Shown here: piece by piece, positions 1 to 8,280 of the stretch
Numbering within the stretch: the first letter of the stretch is position 1
Layout: the number at the start of each line of letters is the position of its first letter
Translations under genes and position numbers: made by a program
Notes under the pieces: generated by a model
Told to the model about the DNA's origin: nothing
Databases searched by the model: none
The model's input: the letters and a program-made list of their open reading frames with translations, nothing else
Source of the DNA: Acidobacteriota bacterium
GTDB taxonomy: Bacteria > Actinomycetota > Acidimicrobiia > Acidimicrobiales > Palsa-688
DNA length: 45,923 nucleotides
Reading direction: 5' to 3'
Assembly (NCBI GenBank): GCA_028876385.1
Contig: JAGWSF010000052.1
Coordinates: forward strand, 1-45,923

Positions 1-599
1 CCGCCCCGCCCAGGCCCACTCCCGCCGCGGCGGTTCCGGCTCCGGGCGCCGCTGACCGCGACGGTCCCCCCGGTCCCGCCGCCCGCCCGGGGGACGCGTC
101 TACGGCGCTACCCAGCCGGGAGGAGCTGACGGTGGCCTGGGGCGACCGGATCCTGCCCTCTCTGCGACCCGGGGTGAAGGTGTACGTGGCGACCGGGCGT
201 TTCCTGGCAGCCGAAGGGGATCACGCCGTCTACGCCGTCCCCGATCGGGGGCTTCTCACCCGAGCCGAGGCCAACCGGGCCGAGGTGGAGCAGGCCCTGA
301 CCGGGCACTTCCGTCGGCCCATCCGCTTGCGTCTGGTTCTCGATCCCGATGCTGCTCCCGTCGGTGGGTCGGGAGCCGGTCCCGGCCGTCCGGATACGGG
401 CCGCCCCGGTGCCGACGCGGCGTCGGGCGGCCTCCCTGCCGGTGACGTCGCCCCGCCTGGAGGGGCCGACTGGCCGTCGGGTGGTCCCGAGGAGGAGATC
501 TACGACTGGGAGGAGTTGGAGGAGGCCCCGGGGGCGGTATCGTCACCCGAGCAACGCCTGCTGCAGGCGTTCCCCGGTGCCGAGGAGGTGGAGCTGTGA
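1..599 (+). CDS. dnaX: DNA polymerase III subunit gamma/tau, C-terminal part (5' truncated)
   Basis: The frame is open from the window edge (first full codon at base 3) to TGA 597-599, so only the C-terminal part of the protein is present. The visible part is a Pro/Ala-rich linker (bases 1-110), then a folded segment beginning LTVAWGDRILPSLRPGVKVY and containing KVYVATGRF and VEQALTGHFRRPIRL, then a Pro/Gly-rich and acidic tail. This matches the tail domain of actinobacterial clamp-loader gamma/tau subunits, which links the clamp loader to the replicase. The AAA+ ATPase domain would lie upstream of the window. The position directly before ybaB, with the stop overlapping the next start (GTGA), is the classic dnaX-ybaB arrangement and is the main support for the name; the tail alone is weakly conserved. 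Confidence 0.75.
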   Translation, partial: APPRPTPAAAVPAPGAADRDGPPGPAARPGDASTALPSREELTVAWGDRILPSLRPGVKVYVATGRFLAAEGDHAVYAVPDRGLLTRAEANRAEVEQALTGHFRRPIRLRLVLDPDAAPVGGSGAGPGRPDTGRPGADAASGGLPAGDVAPPGGADWPSGGPEEEIYDWEELEEAPGAVSSPEQRLLQAFPGAEEVEL

Positions 600-997
600 G
601 TGCCCAGGGTCCCGACATGGGCGGCTTCGATTTCAATTCCCTCATGTCCCAGCTGGGACAGATGCAGCAGAACCTGCAGCAGGCCCAGGAGGAAGCCGCC
701 GCCCAGGAGGTCGAGGGGACCAGCGGTGGCGGTGCCGTCACCGTTCGGGTGTCGGGCGGCCTCGAGTTCCTCTCGATTCGCATCGACCCGTCGGTGGTCG
801 ACCCCGACGACGTGGAGTTGCTCGAGGACCTGGTCCTGGCCGCGGTCCGCGACGGGCTCGAACAGGCCAGCCGGCTGGCTACGAGCGCGCTCGGCAGCTC
901 GGGCCTGCCCGGCCTGGGGGGCCTGCCCGGCCTGGGGGGCCTGCCCGGCCTGGGTGGCCTGGCTTCCGGCCCGGTCGACTCCGAGGACGAGGGCTAG
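596..997 (+). CDS. ybaB: YbaB/EbfC family nucleoid-associated protein
   Basis: A 133-residue protein starting at GTG 596, which overlaps the dnaX stop (GTGA), implying translational coupling. The N-terminal helix is Gln-rich ([21 protein letters not shown]). It is followed by the YbaB beta-sheet core with [16 protein letters not shown] and [14 protein letters not shown] and a long helix [21 protein letters not shown], the standard order for this DNA-binding family. Family members are dimers that bind DNA non-specifically or bridge it. The last ~35 residues are an added GLPGLG-type tail encoded by three perfect 18-bp tandem repeats (901-954); most homologues lack such an extension. The stop codon TAG (995-997) interlocks with the stop of the convergent recR. 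Confidence 0.9.
   Translation: MSAQGPDMGGFDFNSLMSQLGQMQQNLQQAQEEAAAQEVEGTSGGGAVTVRVSGGLEFLSIRIDPSVVDPDDVELLEDLVLAAVRDGLEQASRLATSALGSSGLPGLGGLPGLGGLPGLGGLASGPVDSEDEG
901..960 (+). repeat. 18-bp tandem repeat, three units, inside ybaB
   Basis: Three identical in-frame 18-base units (901-918, 919-936, 937-954; unit GGGCCTGCCCGGCCTGGG) followed by a partial copy. Each encodes a GLPGLG-like hexapeptide. Copy-number change would lengthen or shorten the protein tail by six residues without a frameshift. Confidence 0.9.
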
Positions 998-1608
998 CCG
1001 CTCACGCTCCGCCGGCCCTCGAGGGCCCGGCCCAGGGTGATCTCGTCGGCGTACTCGAGGTCGCCTCCGACGGGTAGGCCGCTGGCCAGCTGGCTGACCT
1101 TCACGGGCAGGTCCTTGAGCAGCGCCGTCAGGTACATGGCGGTGGCGTCACCCTCGATGTTCGGGTTGGTGCAGAGGATGAGCTCCTCGATGCCCTCCGA
1201 CTGGAGCCGTCCGAGGAGCTCCCTGATGCGCAGCTTGTCCGGGCCGATCCCGTCGATGGGGCTTATAGCCCCTTGCAGGACGTGGTAGCGACCCCGGAAC
1301 TCCCTGGTCTTCTCGATGGCCACCACGTCACGGGGCTCCTCCACCACGCACACGACGGCCCCGTCGCGCCGGTCGTCGGTGCAGATACCGCATTCGACCT
1401 CGGGGTCGGCGCCCCCTTCGGCGATGTTGAAGCAACGGCGGCACCACGACACCTTGTCCTTGACGGTCGTGATCGACCGGGCCAGGCGAAGGGCGTCGTC
1501 GCGGGGCAGCTTCAGCAGGTGGAAAGCGATCCGCTGCGCCGACTTGGGGCCGATACCGGGCAGCCGCCCCAACTCGTCGATCAGATCCTGAACGGCCGCG
1601 GCATACAT
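994..1608 (-). CDS. recR: Recombination mediator protein RecR
   Basis: A 204-residue protein, the usual RecR length. It has the N-terminal helix-hairpin-helix ([21 protein letters not shown], residues ~12-32), a C4 zinc motif (C56, C59, C73, C76) and a Toprim domain with [12 protein letters not shown], followed by a Walker-B-like C-terminal region ([13 protein letters not shown]). RecR loads RecA with RecF/RecO at gaps. ATG 1608 begins [13 protein letters not shown], the family's normal N terminus; the frame stays open upstream but that extension has no family resemblance. Unusually, recR lies opposite to dnaX-ybaB and ends tail-to-tail with ybaB: the two stops share the CTAG at 994-997. On its own strand it follows the PanE-like gene after 91 bases. 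Confidence 0.93.
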   Translation of the reverse strand: MYAAAVQDLIDELGRLPGIGPKSAQRIAFHLLKLPRDDALRLARSITTVKDKVSWCRRCFNIAEGGADPEVECGICTDDRRDGAVVCVVEEPRDVVAIEKTREFRGRYHVLQGAISPIDGIGPDKLRIRELLGRLQSEGIEELILCTNPNIEGDATAMYLTALLKDLPVKVSQLASGLPVGGDLEYADEITLGRALEGRRSVSG

Positions 1609-1699
1609 CCCGAAGGCGAGATTACAACGTTGTGGTACGTAGCGGGCCGGTGGCCCGCGGCGGGATGCCGCCGTATCCGCCGGGCTGCCGGCGATCGGA

Positions 1700-2632
1700 C
1701 TAGTTCCGGTCGACTCCGCCGCCGACCCCCTCGCCGAGGCTCTGGCTGCGTCGCCCGTCGACTCCCCCATCGGTGGCGTCGAGCAGGGTGAGGATGACCG
1801 AGTTCAGCGGTACCGGGATGCCGAGGGCGCGGCCTCGGCGCACCACCTCCCCGGTTATGTAGCGGTGCTCCATGTTCCGTCCCGCCAAACGGTCGTAGAG
1901 CATGGAACTGCCCGTCTCCGGCCCGTACTGAGCGGTACCGGCCAGAATCTGCTCTACCAGGGACTCCTCGAGCCGGGCCCCGCTGGCCCGGCCCACGGCC
2001 AGCGCCTCGCGCAGCATCCCCTCGGCCAGGTCGGCCATCCCGGGCTCGGCGAGCACCCCTACCCGGCGCAGAGTGAGCGCGGTCAGCGGGTTGGCCACGG
2101 CGTTGGCCAGGAGCTTGCGCCACGCCTCGGTGTTCATGTCGTCGGTGCCGGCGACCCGCAGCGAGGGCAGCGCCTCGGCCAGTGGGGCCTGGCACTCGGC
2201 GGGGACCACGAGCCGGCGCCCGGCCAGGTGGCGTACCCGGCCCGCCGACAGCCGCTCGGCGGCCATGTAGGCCAGAACCGGCGCCACGACCGCTCCGGCC
2301 GGGACCAGGTCGTCGACGCGCGACCGCTGGTCCAGGCCGTTCTGCACGACCCCCAGGACCGTTCCGTCTCGACACCACGCGTCGAGCCATGGCGCCGCCG
2401 ACGCCGTGTCGGTGGCCTTCACGGTGAGCAGTACCACGTCGGCGGGAGCATCCACCTCGGCCGCCGTGGTGCGGACGGTTACCGCCACCTCGGACCATTC
2501 GCCGCCCGGCGACTGCAGGGACAAAGTTCGGATCGGTGTACGAACCCCGATCTCCACTGCGTGACCCGCCGCGGCGGCCACCCCGGCCAGGACGGCGCCG
2601 ATACCTCCGGCGCCGATTACTGCGACGCGCAA
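1700..2632 (-). CDS. Ketopantoate reductase family protein (PanE/ApbA-like)
   Basis: About 310 residues. The N-terminal Rossmann fold opens with [16 protein letters not shown] (NADP-binding GxGxxG) and continues with [12 protein letters not shown]. The C-terminal helical domain has [19 protein letters not shown], containing the Lys and Asn positions conserved in 2-dehydropantoate 2-reductase. The family reduces 2-dehydropantoate to pantoate for CoA synthesis, but many paralogues act on other 2-keto acids, so the substrate is not certain. I chose TTG 2632 because it begins exactly at the Rossmann strand and lies 4 bases after the thiolase stop; a GTG at 2680 would overlap the thiolase by 44 bases. 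It probably forms one transcript with the thiolase upstream. Confidence 0.82.
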   Translation of the reverse strand: MRVAVIGAGGIGAVLAGVAAAAGHAVEIGVRTPIRTLSLQSPGGEWSEVAVTVRTTAAEVDAPADVVLLTVKATDTASAAPWLDAWCRDGTVLGVVQNGLDQRSRVDDLVPAGAVVAPVLAYMAAERLSAGRVRHLAGRRLVVPAECQAPLAEALPSLRVAGTDDMNTEAWRKLLANAVANPLTALTLRRVGVLAEPGMADLAEGMLREALAVGRASGARLEESLVEQILAGTAQYGPETGSSMLYDRLAGRNMEHRYITGEVVRRGRALGIPVPLNSVILTLLDATDGGVDGRRSQSLGEGVGGGVDRN

Positions 2633-2636
2633 GCGG

Positions 2637-3827
2637 TCAGGCGCCCGAGCGCACGACCAGGGCGTCGCCCTGACCGCCACCCCCGCAGAGGGCGGCTACC
2701 CCGATGCCACCACCGCGGCGACGAAGCTCGTGGAGGAGGGTGAGAGCGATCCGGTTACCCGACGCTCCGACGGGGTGGCCGAGAGCCACCGCTCCGCCGT
2801 TGACATTGACCACGTCGGCGGAGATCCCCAGGTCGTCGATGGACGCCAGGGCCACCGCCGCGAATGCCTCGTTGAACTCGAAGAGGTTCACGTCGCCCAC
2901 CGCCAGCCCGGCCTTGGACAGTGCCTTGCGGGTGGAGCGGGAGGGCTGGGTCATCAGACAGGTGTTCTCCGGCCCGGCGACCATCCCGTAGCTCACGACC
3001 GTACCGAGTGGTTCCACGCCGAGCCGGGCGGCCGCCGCCGGCGACATCACCACCACCGCGGAGGCCCCGTCGCTGATCTGCGAGGCGTTACCGGCGGTCA
3101 GAGAGCCACCCTCGGCGAAAGCCGGCCGCAGCGCAGACAGGGACTCGGCGGTGGTCCCGGGGCGGATCCCCTCGTCGACGCTGACCACCACCGGGTCGCC
3201 CTTTCGCTGAGGGACGTCCACGGGCACTATCTCCTCGGCGAAGATCCCGTCATTGGTGGCCTGCGCCGCCCTTTCGTGGGACTCGGCGGCGAACTCGTCC
3301 TGGCGGGCCCGGGTCACGGCCGGGAAGTCGGGCATGTAGCGCTCGCTGTCCTTGCCCATGGCCTCGTGGCTGGTGGCGTCCTCGAGACCGTCGTACATGA
3401 GGGCGTCCTCGAGACGCCCGGAGCCCATGCGGTAGCCGGCCCGGGCCCCGAGGAGGAGGTGGGGGGCGTTGGTCATCGACTCCATCCCGCCGGCCACCAC
3501 GATGTCGGCATCACCCGCGGAGATCATGAGATCGGCCTGGTAGATGGCGTTCAGTCCCGACAGGCAGACCTTGTTGACCACGGCCGCCGGCACCGACATC
3601 GGGATACCGGCCGCCACCGCCGCCTGGCGGGCCGGGACCTGACCGGCGCCGGCCATGATCACCTGCCCCATGATCACGTAGTCGACGTCGGTGGGGGCGA
3701 CACCGCTGCGCTGAAGGGCCTCGCGGATGGCGAAACCACCGAGCTGGGCGGCGGTGAAGGCCGACAAGGCCCCCGACAGTTTCCCGATCGGCGTGCGGGC
3801 GCCGGCGACGATCACGGATCCGGGCAT
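2637..3827 (-). CDS. Acetyl-CoA C-acetyltransferase (thiolase)
   Basis: A 396-residue thiolase of normal length. It begins MPGSVIVAGARTPIGKLSGAL. The nucleophilic cysteine is in VNKVCLSGLNAIY (C88), followed by GGMESMTNAPHLL, NEAFA, the catalytic His in GGAVALGHPVGASG and the second catalytic Cys in ALCGGGGQGDA, so all active-site residues are present. It interconverts two acetyl-CoA with acetoacetyl-CoA, or cleaves longer 3-ketoacyl-CoA. ATG 3827 is preceded by AGGAGT at good spacing. The gene is divergent from the methylmalonyl-CoA epimerase (112-base gap), and with the carboxylase and MeaA-type mutase elsewhere in the window it fits acetyl-CoA assimilation or short-chain acyl-CoA turnover. 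Confidence 0.92.
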   Translation of the reverse strand: MPGSVIVAGARTPIGKLSGALSAFTAAQLGGFAIREALQRSGVAPTDVDYVIMGQVIMAGAGQVPARQAAVAAGIPMSVPAAVVNKVCLSGLNAIYQADLMISAGDADIVVAGGMESMTNAPHLLLGARAGYRMGSGRLEDALMYDGLEDATSHEAMGKDSERYMPDFPAVTRARQDEFAAESHERAAQATNDGIFAEEIVPVDVPQRKGDPVVVSVDEGIRPGTTAESLSALRPAFAEGGSLTAGNASQISDGASAVVVMSPAAAARLGVEPLGTVVSYGMVAGPENTCLMTQPSRSTRKALSKAGLAVGDVNLFEFNEAFAAVALASIDDLGISADVVNVNGGAVALGHPVGASGNRIALTLLHELRRRGGGIGVAALCGGGGQGDALVVRSGA

Positions 3828-3939
3828 GAGGACTCCTAGTTGCTGGATGTTGATCCCATTCTTACCGCGGCCGCCGGCTGTCACTAGGCCCCCGGAGCGT
3901 GCCGTGGTCAACCCGGCGCCGGCGGTACCTTGGTCACAT

Positions 3940-4341
3940 ATGGCACTGACCGAGGTTGACCACGTGGCGATCGCCGTCAAGGATTTGGAAGCGGCCATCG
4001 CCTGGTACGCCGAGACCCTCGGAGCCAGCGTGGCCCACCGGGAGGTCATCGAGCGCGATGGCGTGGAGGAGGCCCTGCTGGCGGTGGCCGACTCCTACAT
4101 CCAGCTGCTCACCCCCATCCGGGAGGACTCGACGGTGGCCAAGTTCATCGCCACCAAGGGCGAGGGTATCCACCACGTCGGCTACCGCGTCGAGGACTGC
4201 GCCCGGGCCCTGAACCAGGCGGTGGAGGCCGGCGCCCGAGCCATCGACGCCCAACCCCGCCCCGGGTCGCGAGGGACCACGGTCGCCTTCCTGCACCCGA
4301 AGACGGCCTTCGGCACCCTCATCGAGCTGGTCGAGGAGTGA
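3940..4341 (+). CDS. Methylmalonyl-CoA epimerase (VOC superfamily)
   Basis: A 133-residue protein with two beta-alpha-beta-beta-beta modules of the vicinal-oxygen-chelate fold. It starts MALTEVDHVAIAVKDLEAAIAWY and has the second module at GEGIHHVGYRVEDCARAL, then FLHPKTAFGTLIELVEE. The metal-binding positions of the family are present: His in DHVAIAV, His in IHHVGYRV and Glu in LIELVEE. It interconverts the R and S forms of methylmalonyl-CoA (some homologues also act on ethylmalonyl-CoA), linking carboxylase and mutase reactions. ATG 3940 was chosen because it opens the conserved N terminus; the upstream in-frame extension is antisense to the thiolase. The map gene follows after 7 bases. Confidence 0.92.
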   Translation: MALTEVDHVAIAVKDLEAAIAWYAETLGASVAHREVIERDGVEEALLAVADSYIQLLTPIREDSTVAKFIATKGEGIHHVGYRVEDCARALNQAVEAGARAIDAQPRPGSRGTTVAFLHPKTAFGTLIELVEE

Positions 4342-4348
4342 CCCGGCA

Positions 4349-5287
4349 GTGACCCGGACGGCCCCGGCCAACCTCAAATCCAATGATCTGTGCTGGTGCG
4401 GCAGCGGACGCAAGTACAAGCGGTGCCACAAGGGCAGCGAGGGCCGGGTGCGGCCGGGCCGGGTCTCGCCGATGCTCACCGTCCCTGACGGGATCGTCCC
4501 CACCGACTACTACCTGACCGGCCGCCCGGCTCGCCGGGACGAGCCGATGGTCAAGTCCCCGGAGATCATCGAGGCGATGCGCCGGGCTTGCCGGATCGCC
4601 GCCGAGGTCCTGGCCGTGACCGGCGAGGCGGTGGCGCCCGGGATCACCACCGACGACCTCGACCGCATCTCCCACCAGGCCTACATCGACCGGGGCGCCT
4701 ACCCCTCGACGCTCAACTACCACGGCTACCCGAAGTCGATCTGCACCTCGGTCAACGAGGTGATCTGCCACGGCATCCCCGACGACCGCCCCCTCGAGGA
4801 CGGTGACATCGTCAACATCGACGTCACCGCCTACATCGGGGGGGTCCACGGTGACTGCAACGCCACCTTCCTGGTTGGTGAGGTGGACCCCGAGTCGCGC
4901 CGCCTGGTCGAGGTGACCCGGGAGTGCCGGGACCTGGGCATCGCCGCGGTGAAGCCCGGAAGGCCGCTGTCGGACATCGGCCGGGCCATCCAGGGTCACG
5001 CCGAAGCGCACGGCTACGGGGTGGTGCGCACCTTCGTGGGCCACGGGATCGGCGAGCAGTTCCACCTGCCGCCGAACGTCCCGCACTATTTCACCGAGTC
5101 GGCGTCCACCATCATGAAGCCGGGAATGACCTTCACCGTGGAGCCCATGATCACCCTCGGCTCGTGGCGGGAGAAGATGTGGGATAACGGCTGGACGGCG
5201 GTCACCAGCGACGGTCGGCGCACCGCCCAGTTCGAGCACACGCTGGTGGTCACCGAAGACGGCGCCGAGGTGCTGACCGAACTGTGA
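4349..5287 (+). CDS. map: Type I methionine aminopeptidase with N-terminal SEC-C motif
   Basis: A 312-residue protein. Residues 15-27 form a SEC-C zinc motif (CWCGSGRKYKRCH). The rest is a pita-bread-fold methionine aminopeptidase with all five metal ligands visible: D158 (NIDVTAY), D169 (GDCN), H232 (GHGIG), E265 (VEPM) and E296 (FEHT), plus H141 (ICHGI). It removes the initiator Met from nascent proteins. The SEC-C motif, named from SecA, is a small zinc module thought to mediate protein or ribosome contacts, so it may place the enzyme near the exit tunnel. The GTG start at 4349 lies 7 bases after the epimerase stop, so the two are probably cotranscribed. The catalytic domain looks complete. 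Confidence 0.93.
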   Translation: MTRTAPANLKSNDLCWCGSGRKYKRCHKGSEGRVRPGRVSPMLTVPDGIVPTDYYLTGRPARRDEPMVKSPEIIEAMRRACRIAAEVLAVTGEAVAPGITTDDLDRISHQAYIDRGAYPSTLNYHGYPKSICTSVNEVICHGIPDDRPLEDGDIVNIDVTAYIGGVHGDCNATFLVGEVDPESRRLVEVTRECRDLGIAAVKPGRPLSDIGRAIQGHAEAHGYGVVRTFVGHGIGEQFHLPPNVPHYFTESASTIMKPGMTFTVEPMITLGSWREKMWDNGWTAVTSDGRRTAQFEHTLVVTEDGAEVLTEL

Positions 5288-5301
5288 GGCTCCGGCAGCA
5301 C

Positions 5302-5322
5302 CGACCCCGTCGGCACGGGTCG
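5302..5322. terminator. Possible terminator hairpin between convergent genes
   Basis: CGACCC (5302-5307) pairs with GGGTCG (5317-5322) around a 9-base loop in the 66-base gap between map and the convergent HAD gene. There is no T-run, so this is a weak candidate. Confidence 0.25.
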
Positions 5323-5353
5323 CGAAGGCCCCTGCCGGGGGGTTAGGCCCGGC

Positions 5354-5941
5354 TCAGAGGTCGGAGAAGGTCTCGGGTCCCTCGTAGAGGCGCCCGTCGA
5401 TGCCTACCCGCCGGGCCGCTTCCACGTTGGCGGGTCGATCGTCGACGAACACCACGTCTGCCGGGTCGGCGCCGAGCGACGTCAGCACCGCCTGGTAGGC
5501 GGTCGCCTCCGGTTTGACCGAGCGGAGCTTCCAGCTGAAGAAGCGGGGGCGGAACGGACCGAGCCATTCCAGGCCATCGATCGCTGCGCCCACCTCCCGC
5601 GGGGCGTTGGAGAACAGCGCCAGCCGGAAACCCCGGTCGGCGGCGGCGGTGGCGGCGACCACGCTCGGCTGGTGGGGGTGGAGCCATATGGCGCAGTCGA
5701 CGCTCACGAGTTCGTCCAGCTGCCCGAGGCTCGGCTGACCCCCGGGGTGGACCAAGGCCCAGAAATCGGCGGCGGTGATGTCCCCCCGGTCGTAGGGCGG
5801 GCGGTGCTCCCAGTACAGCCGGTGGAACTCGTCGTCGGCCCGGCCCCCGGCCAGGCGGCGCAAGGCGTCCCACTCCGTGTCGGGTGGGGCGGTGGAGAGG
5901 ACCTGTCCGTAGTCGCAGACGAGCCAACGATCAGCCATCAC
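5354..5941 (-). CDS. HAD superfamily hydrolase (YihX-like)
   Basis: A 195-residue protein with the four HAD motifs: motif I CDYGQVL with the likely nucleophile D10, motif II FSNAP (S111-N112), motif III Lys in SVKPEATAY (K143) and motif IV VFVDDRPANVEAA (D167-D168). Residues ~20-90 form the alpha-helical cap of the type seen in sugar-phosphate phosphatases such as YihX. The residue two places after the nucleophile is Gly rather than Asp; this is common in YihX-like proteins but means the exact activity is unclear. Most likely it is a small-molecule phosphatase or dehalogenase-like hydrolase. It starts with two ATG codons (5941 and 5938) and is divergent from the unknown gene at 5974. Confidence 0.8.
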   Translation of the reverse strand: MMADRWLVCDYGQVLSTAPPDTEWDALRRLAGGRADDEFHRLYWEHRPPYDRGDITAADFWALVHPGGQPSLGQLDELVSVDCAIWLHPHQPSVVAATAAADRGFRLALFSNAPREVGAAIDGLEWLGPFRPRFFSWKLRSVKPEATAYQAVLTSLGADPADVVFVDDRPANVEAARRVGIDGRLYEGPETFSDL

Positions 5942-5973
5942 CGCAACGGTCTAGCGGATGGCAGCATGGGCGG

Positions 5974-6537
5974 GTGGTGGACCCCGGTGACGGAACCGAC
6001 CGGCGAGGCGATCGGAGCGCCGACCGGTCGGTCCTGGCGGACTTCATGCGACAGGTGAGCGACGGTCTGGTCGCCGATGGCAGCGCGATCAGCGACCACA
6101 CCTTCACCTACGGCCGGGCCGTCATCGCCAGTCTCCGCACCCGGAAGTGGTACGGGCCGGTGGCGGTCGTCACCGTGGTGGTGGCGGTGCGGTCGGTCAC
6201 CGCCGAGGTGTACAACCAGGCGCTCGGCGACGCCGTCGACCTGGCCCGCCGGGCCCATGGCAGCACGATGGCGCGTGGACTGTCGGTGGTGGTCGTCGTG
6301 GCGGGGGAGACCGTCAGCGCCGACGCCAAAGCCGAGGCCCTGCAGCGCCGGCCGACCAAGTACGGGACCGGTTTCATGGACGCCGGGGCCTTCGTGTGGC
6401 CGGCGGTGGCCGACCTCGCCTCGGGTGAAGCCCTGTTCTACCGAGGACCGCTGACCGTCGGACGTTTCGGTTCGGACTGGGTCCGCCAGAAGCTCGAGGT
6501 GGCTCTCGGGCCGTTGAGGCCGCCCGGATCGTCGTGA
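5974..6537 (+). CDS. Protein of unknown function
   Basis: I do not recognise this 187-residue protein. The frame shows convincing protein-like composition: strongly hydrophobic beta-like stretches (YGPVAVVTVVVAVRSVTAEVY and GLSVVVVVAGETV), a conserved-looking YGTGFMDAGAFVWPAVADL segment and an amphipathic C-terminal helix (DWVRQKLEVALGPL). No signal peptide or clear membrane helix is visible. Start choice is uncertain: GTG 5974 or 5977 are the first plausible codons after the divergent HAD gene, and ATG 6046 (MRQVSDGLVADG) would remove a polar, low-complexity leader. It ends 53 bases before the convergent monooxygenase. The pattern of short hydrophobic strands suggests an alpha/beta cytoplasmic protein. 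Confidence 0.6.
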   Translation: MVDPGDGTDRRGDRSADRSVLADFMRQVSDGLVADGSAISDHTFTYGRAVIASLRTRKWYGPVAVVTVVVAVRSVTAEVYNQALGDAVDLARRAHGSTMARGLSVVVVVAGETVSADAKAEALQRRPTKYGTGFMDAGAFVWPAVADLASGEALFYRGPLTVGRFGSDWVRQKLEVALGPLRPPGSS

Positions 6538-6590
6538 CCTGACGGCCCCGGGCGGCGTGGCGCCCGTCAGCGGACTGATGGTCACCGGGC

Positions 6591-8072
6591 CTAGTCGAAG
6601 ATGAGGCAGCCGTCGTCGAGGTCGACCTCCGGCAGGACATCCTTCTCGGCCCAGTAGTCCTGGCTGTGCTGCCACTCCGGCCGGTCGAGTCGCTTGGGGA
6701 GCAGGTGCACGCTGCGCATCAGGTAGTTGGGGTTGAAGTTCTCCGGGTCCATCCACGCCAGGCGGGGGGCGTCGCGTTCGTCCGGTCGGAGCTGCGGCGT
6801 GACCCGCCGGGCCCCCATCTCGTCCATGTGGTGGAGGATCCGGCACACCAGGTCGCCGATGAGATCCGAGCGGAGGGTCCAGCTGGCCCGGAAGTAGCCG
6901 AATATCCAGGCCAGGTTGGGGACCCCGGTGAACATGGCGCCCCGCCAGGTGACCGTCTCGGCCAGGTCGAGCGCCACCCCGTCGATGCTGAAGGAGATGT
7001 CGCCCAGGATGCTGAGGTTGAACCCCGTGGCGGTGATGATGATGTCGGCCACCAGCTCGTCGCCGGATTCGAGCAGCACCCCCTTTTCGGTGAAGCGCGC
7101 GATCTGGTCGGTCACCACCGACGCCTTACCGTCGGAGATGCCCTGGAAGAGATCCCCGTCGGGGACGAAGGCCAGCCGCTGCTGCCAAGGCCGGTAGCGG
7201 GGCGTGAAATGGGTGTCGACGTCGAAGCCTTCGGGCAGCAGTTGGCGGACGCCGTTGATCAACTCGGCTTTGACCATCTCGGGTTGCTCCACCGACAGGC
7301 GGGTGAGCATCTCCTGGTCGTGGAGGATCTTCTTCCTCACGATGGTGTGGATCCACTCCTCGGGGATGTCGATCTCCCGGAGGGTGTCGGCCAGCTCGTT
7401 GCGGTTGGAGCCGGGGAAGAAGTAGGTGGGGGAGCGTTGCAGGACCGTGATGTGTGAGCAGTCTGCGGCCATGGCCGGGACGATGGTGGCGGTGGTGGCG
7501 CCTGAGCCGATGACCACGACCTCTTTGTCCCGGTAGTCGAGGTCCTCGGGCCAGGTCTGGGGATGGACGATCCGGCCCTGATAGTCCTCCATGCCCGGCC
7601 AGTCCGGGGTGAAACCCTCGGCGTGGCGGTAGTAGCCCTGGCACATCCACAGGAAGCCGGCGGTGACCCGGAACGGCTCGGCGTCATCACCTCTGGTCCC
7701 CTCAACGGTCCACCGGGCGTCGTCGCTCGACCAGTGGGCGGCGGTGATGCGGTGCTGGTAGCGGATGTAGCGACCGAGGTCGTTCTCCTCGATCACCTCT
7801 CCCATGTACTCGAGGATCTTCTCGGCGGTGGCGATCGGAGGCCCCGTCCACGGCTTGAACCGGTACCCGAAGGTGTAGAGGTCGCTGTCGGACCTGATCC
7901 CCGGGTAGCGGTGGACGAGCCAGGTGCCCCCGAAGCTCTCCAGGCCCTCGAGGACCACGAAGGTCTTCCCCGGGCACTGCCTGGACAGGTGGTACGCCGA
8001 CCCCACCCCCGAAATCCCCGCGCCCACGATCACCACGTCGAAGTGCTCGATCTCCTGCTCTGCCTGAGTCAT
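6591..8072 (-). CDS. Flavin-containing monooxygenase, Baeyer-Villiger type
   Basis: A 493-residue flavoprotein. The N-terminal FAD-binding Rossmann motif is FDVVIVGAGISGVGSAYHL and the NADPH-binding motif is VVVIGSGATTATIVPAM. Between them, YQGRIVHPQTWPED fits the FxGxxxHxxxW fingerprint of flavin monooxygenases and Baeyer-Villiger enzymes, with Tyr in place of the first Phe. Family members insert oxygen next to a ketone or oxidise N or S atoms; the substrate cannot be read from sequence, but ketone or steroid-type substrates are usual in actinobacteria. ATG 8072 was chosen because GGGAGG lies 7 bases upstream and the family N terminus follows. The Shine-Dalgarno sits inside a small inverted repeat (8079-8094). 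It is divergent from the exonuclease gene. Confidence 0.88.
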   Translation of the reverse strand: MTQAEQEIEHFDVVIVGAGISGVGSAYHLSRQCPGKTFVVLEGLESFGGTWLVHRYPGIRSDSDLYTFGYRFKPWTGPPIATAEKILEYMGEVIEENDLGRYIRYQHRITAAHWSSDDARWTVEGTRGDDAEPFRVTAGFLWMCQGYYRHAEGFTPDWPGMEDYQGRIVHPQTWPEDLDYRDKEVVVIGSGATTATIVPAMAADCSHITVLQRSPTYFFPGSNRNELADTLREIDIPEEWIHTIVRKKILHDQEMLTRLSVEQPEMVKAELINGVRQLLPEGFDVDTHFTPRYRPWQQRLAFVPDGDLFQGISDGKASVVTDQIARFTEKGVLLESGDELVADIIITATGFNLSILGDISFSIDGVALDLAETVTWRGAMFTGVPNLAWIFGYFRASWTLRSDLIGDLVCRILHHMDEMGARRVTPQLRPDERDAPRLAWMDPENFNPNYLMRSVHLLPKRLDRPEWQHSQDYWAEKDVLPEVDLDDGCLIFD

Positions 8073-8078
8073 CGTCAC

Positions 8079-8094
8079 CACCTCCCTGGAGGTG
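8079..8094. promoter_or_regulatory. Inverted repeat covering the monooxygenase ribosome-binding site
   Basis: CACCTCC and GGAGGTG flank a 2-base centre. The right arm is the complement of the Shine-Dalgarno of the monooxygenase on the minus strand. It could be an operator or an RNA element that masks the ribosome-binding site, or chance. Confidence 0.3.
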
Positions 8095-8280
8095 CCTACC
8101 ATCCCCGTGCCCGGACGTCCAGGGCCGTTGGTAGGCCATCCCACCGGGGGCCCGCTCCCGGGGCCGGCTCCCGGGGCCGGCCCCGGGGGGCTGGGCGGCA
8201 CGGGTCGCCGTTGCTCCTCGAGGCGGCCGTCACCCCGGGTCGGACAGACTGTCGGGTGTGCCTGCCCAACCGAGCGCCCA

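Noticed and set aside
2730..3839. A 369-codon open frame on the plus strand
   Set aside because: It is antisense to the thiolase, whose motifs and ribosome-binding site are clear. Long antisense frames are expected at this GC content.
8130..8200. Repeated GGCTCCCGGGGCC blocks between the monooxygenase and exonuclease genes as a mobile element or origin
   Set aside because: Only two short copies in a very GC-rich gap, with no flanking duplication or associated gene.
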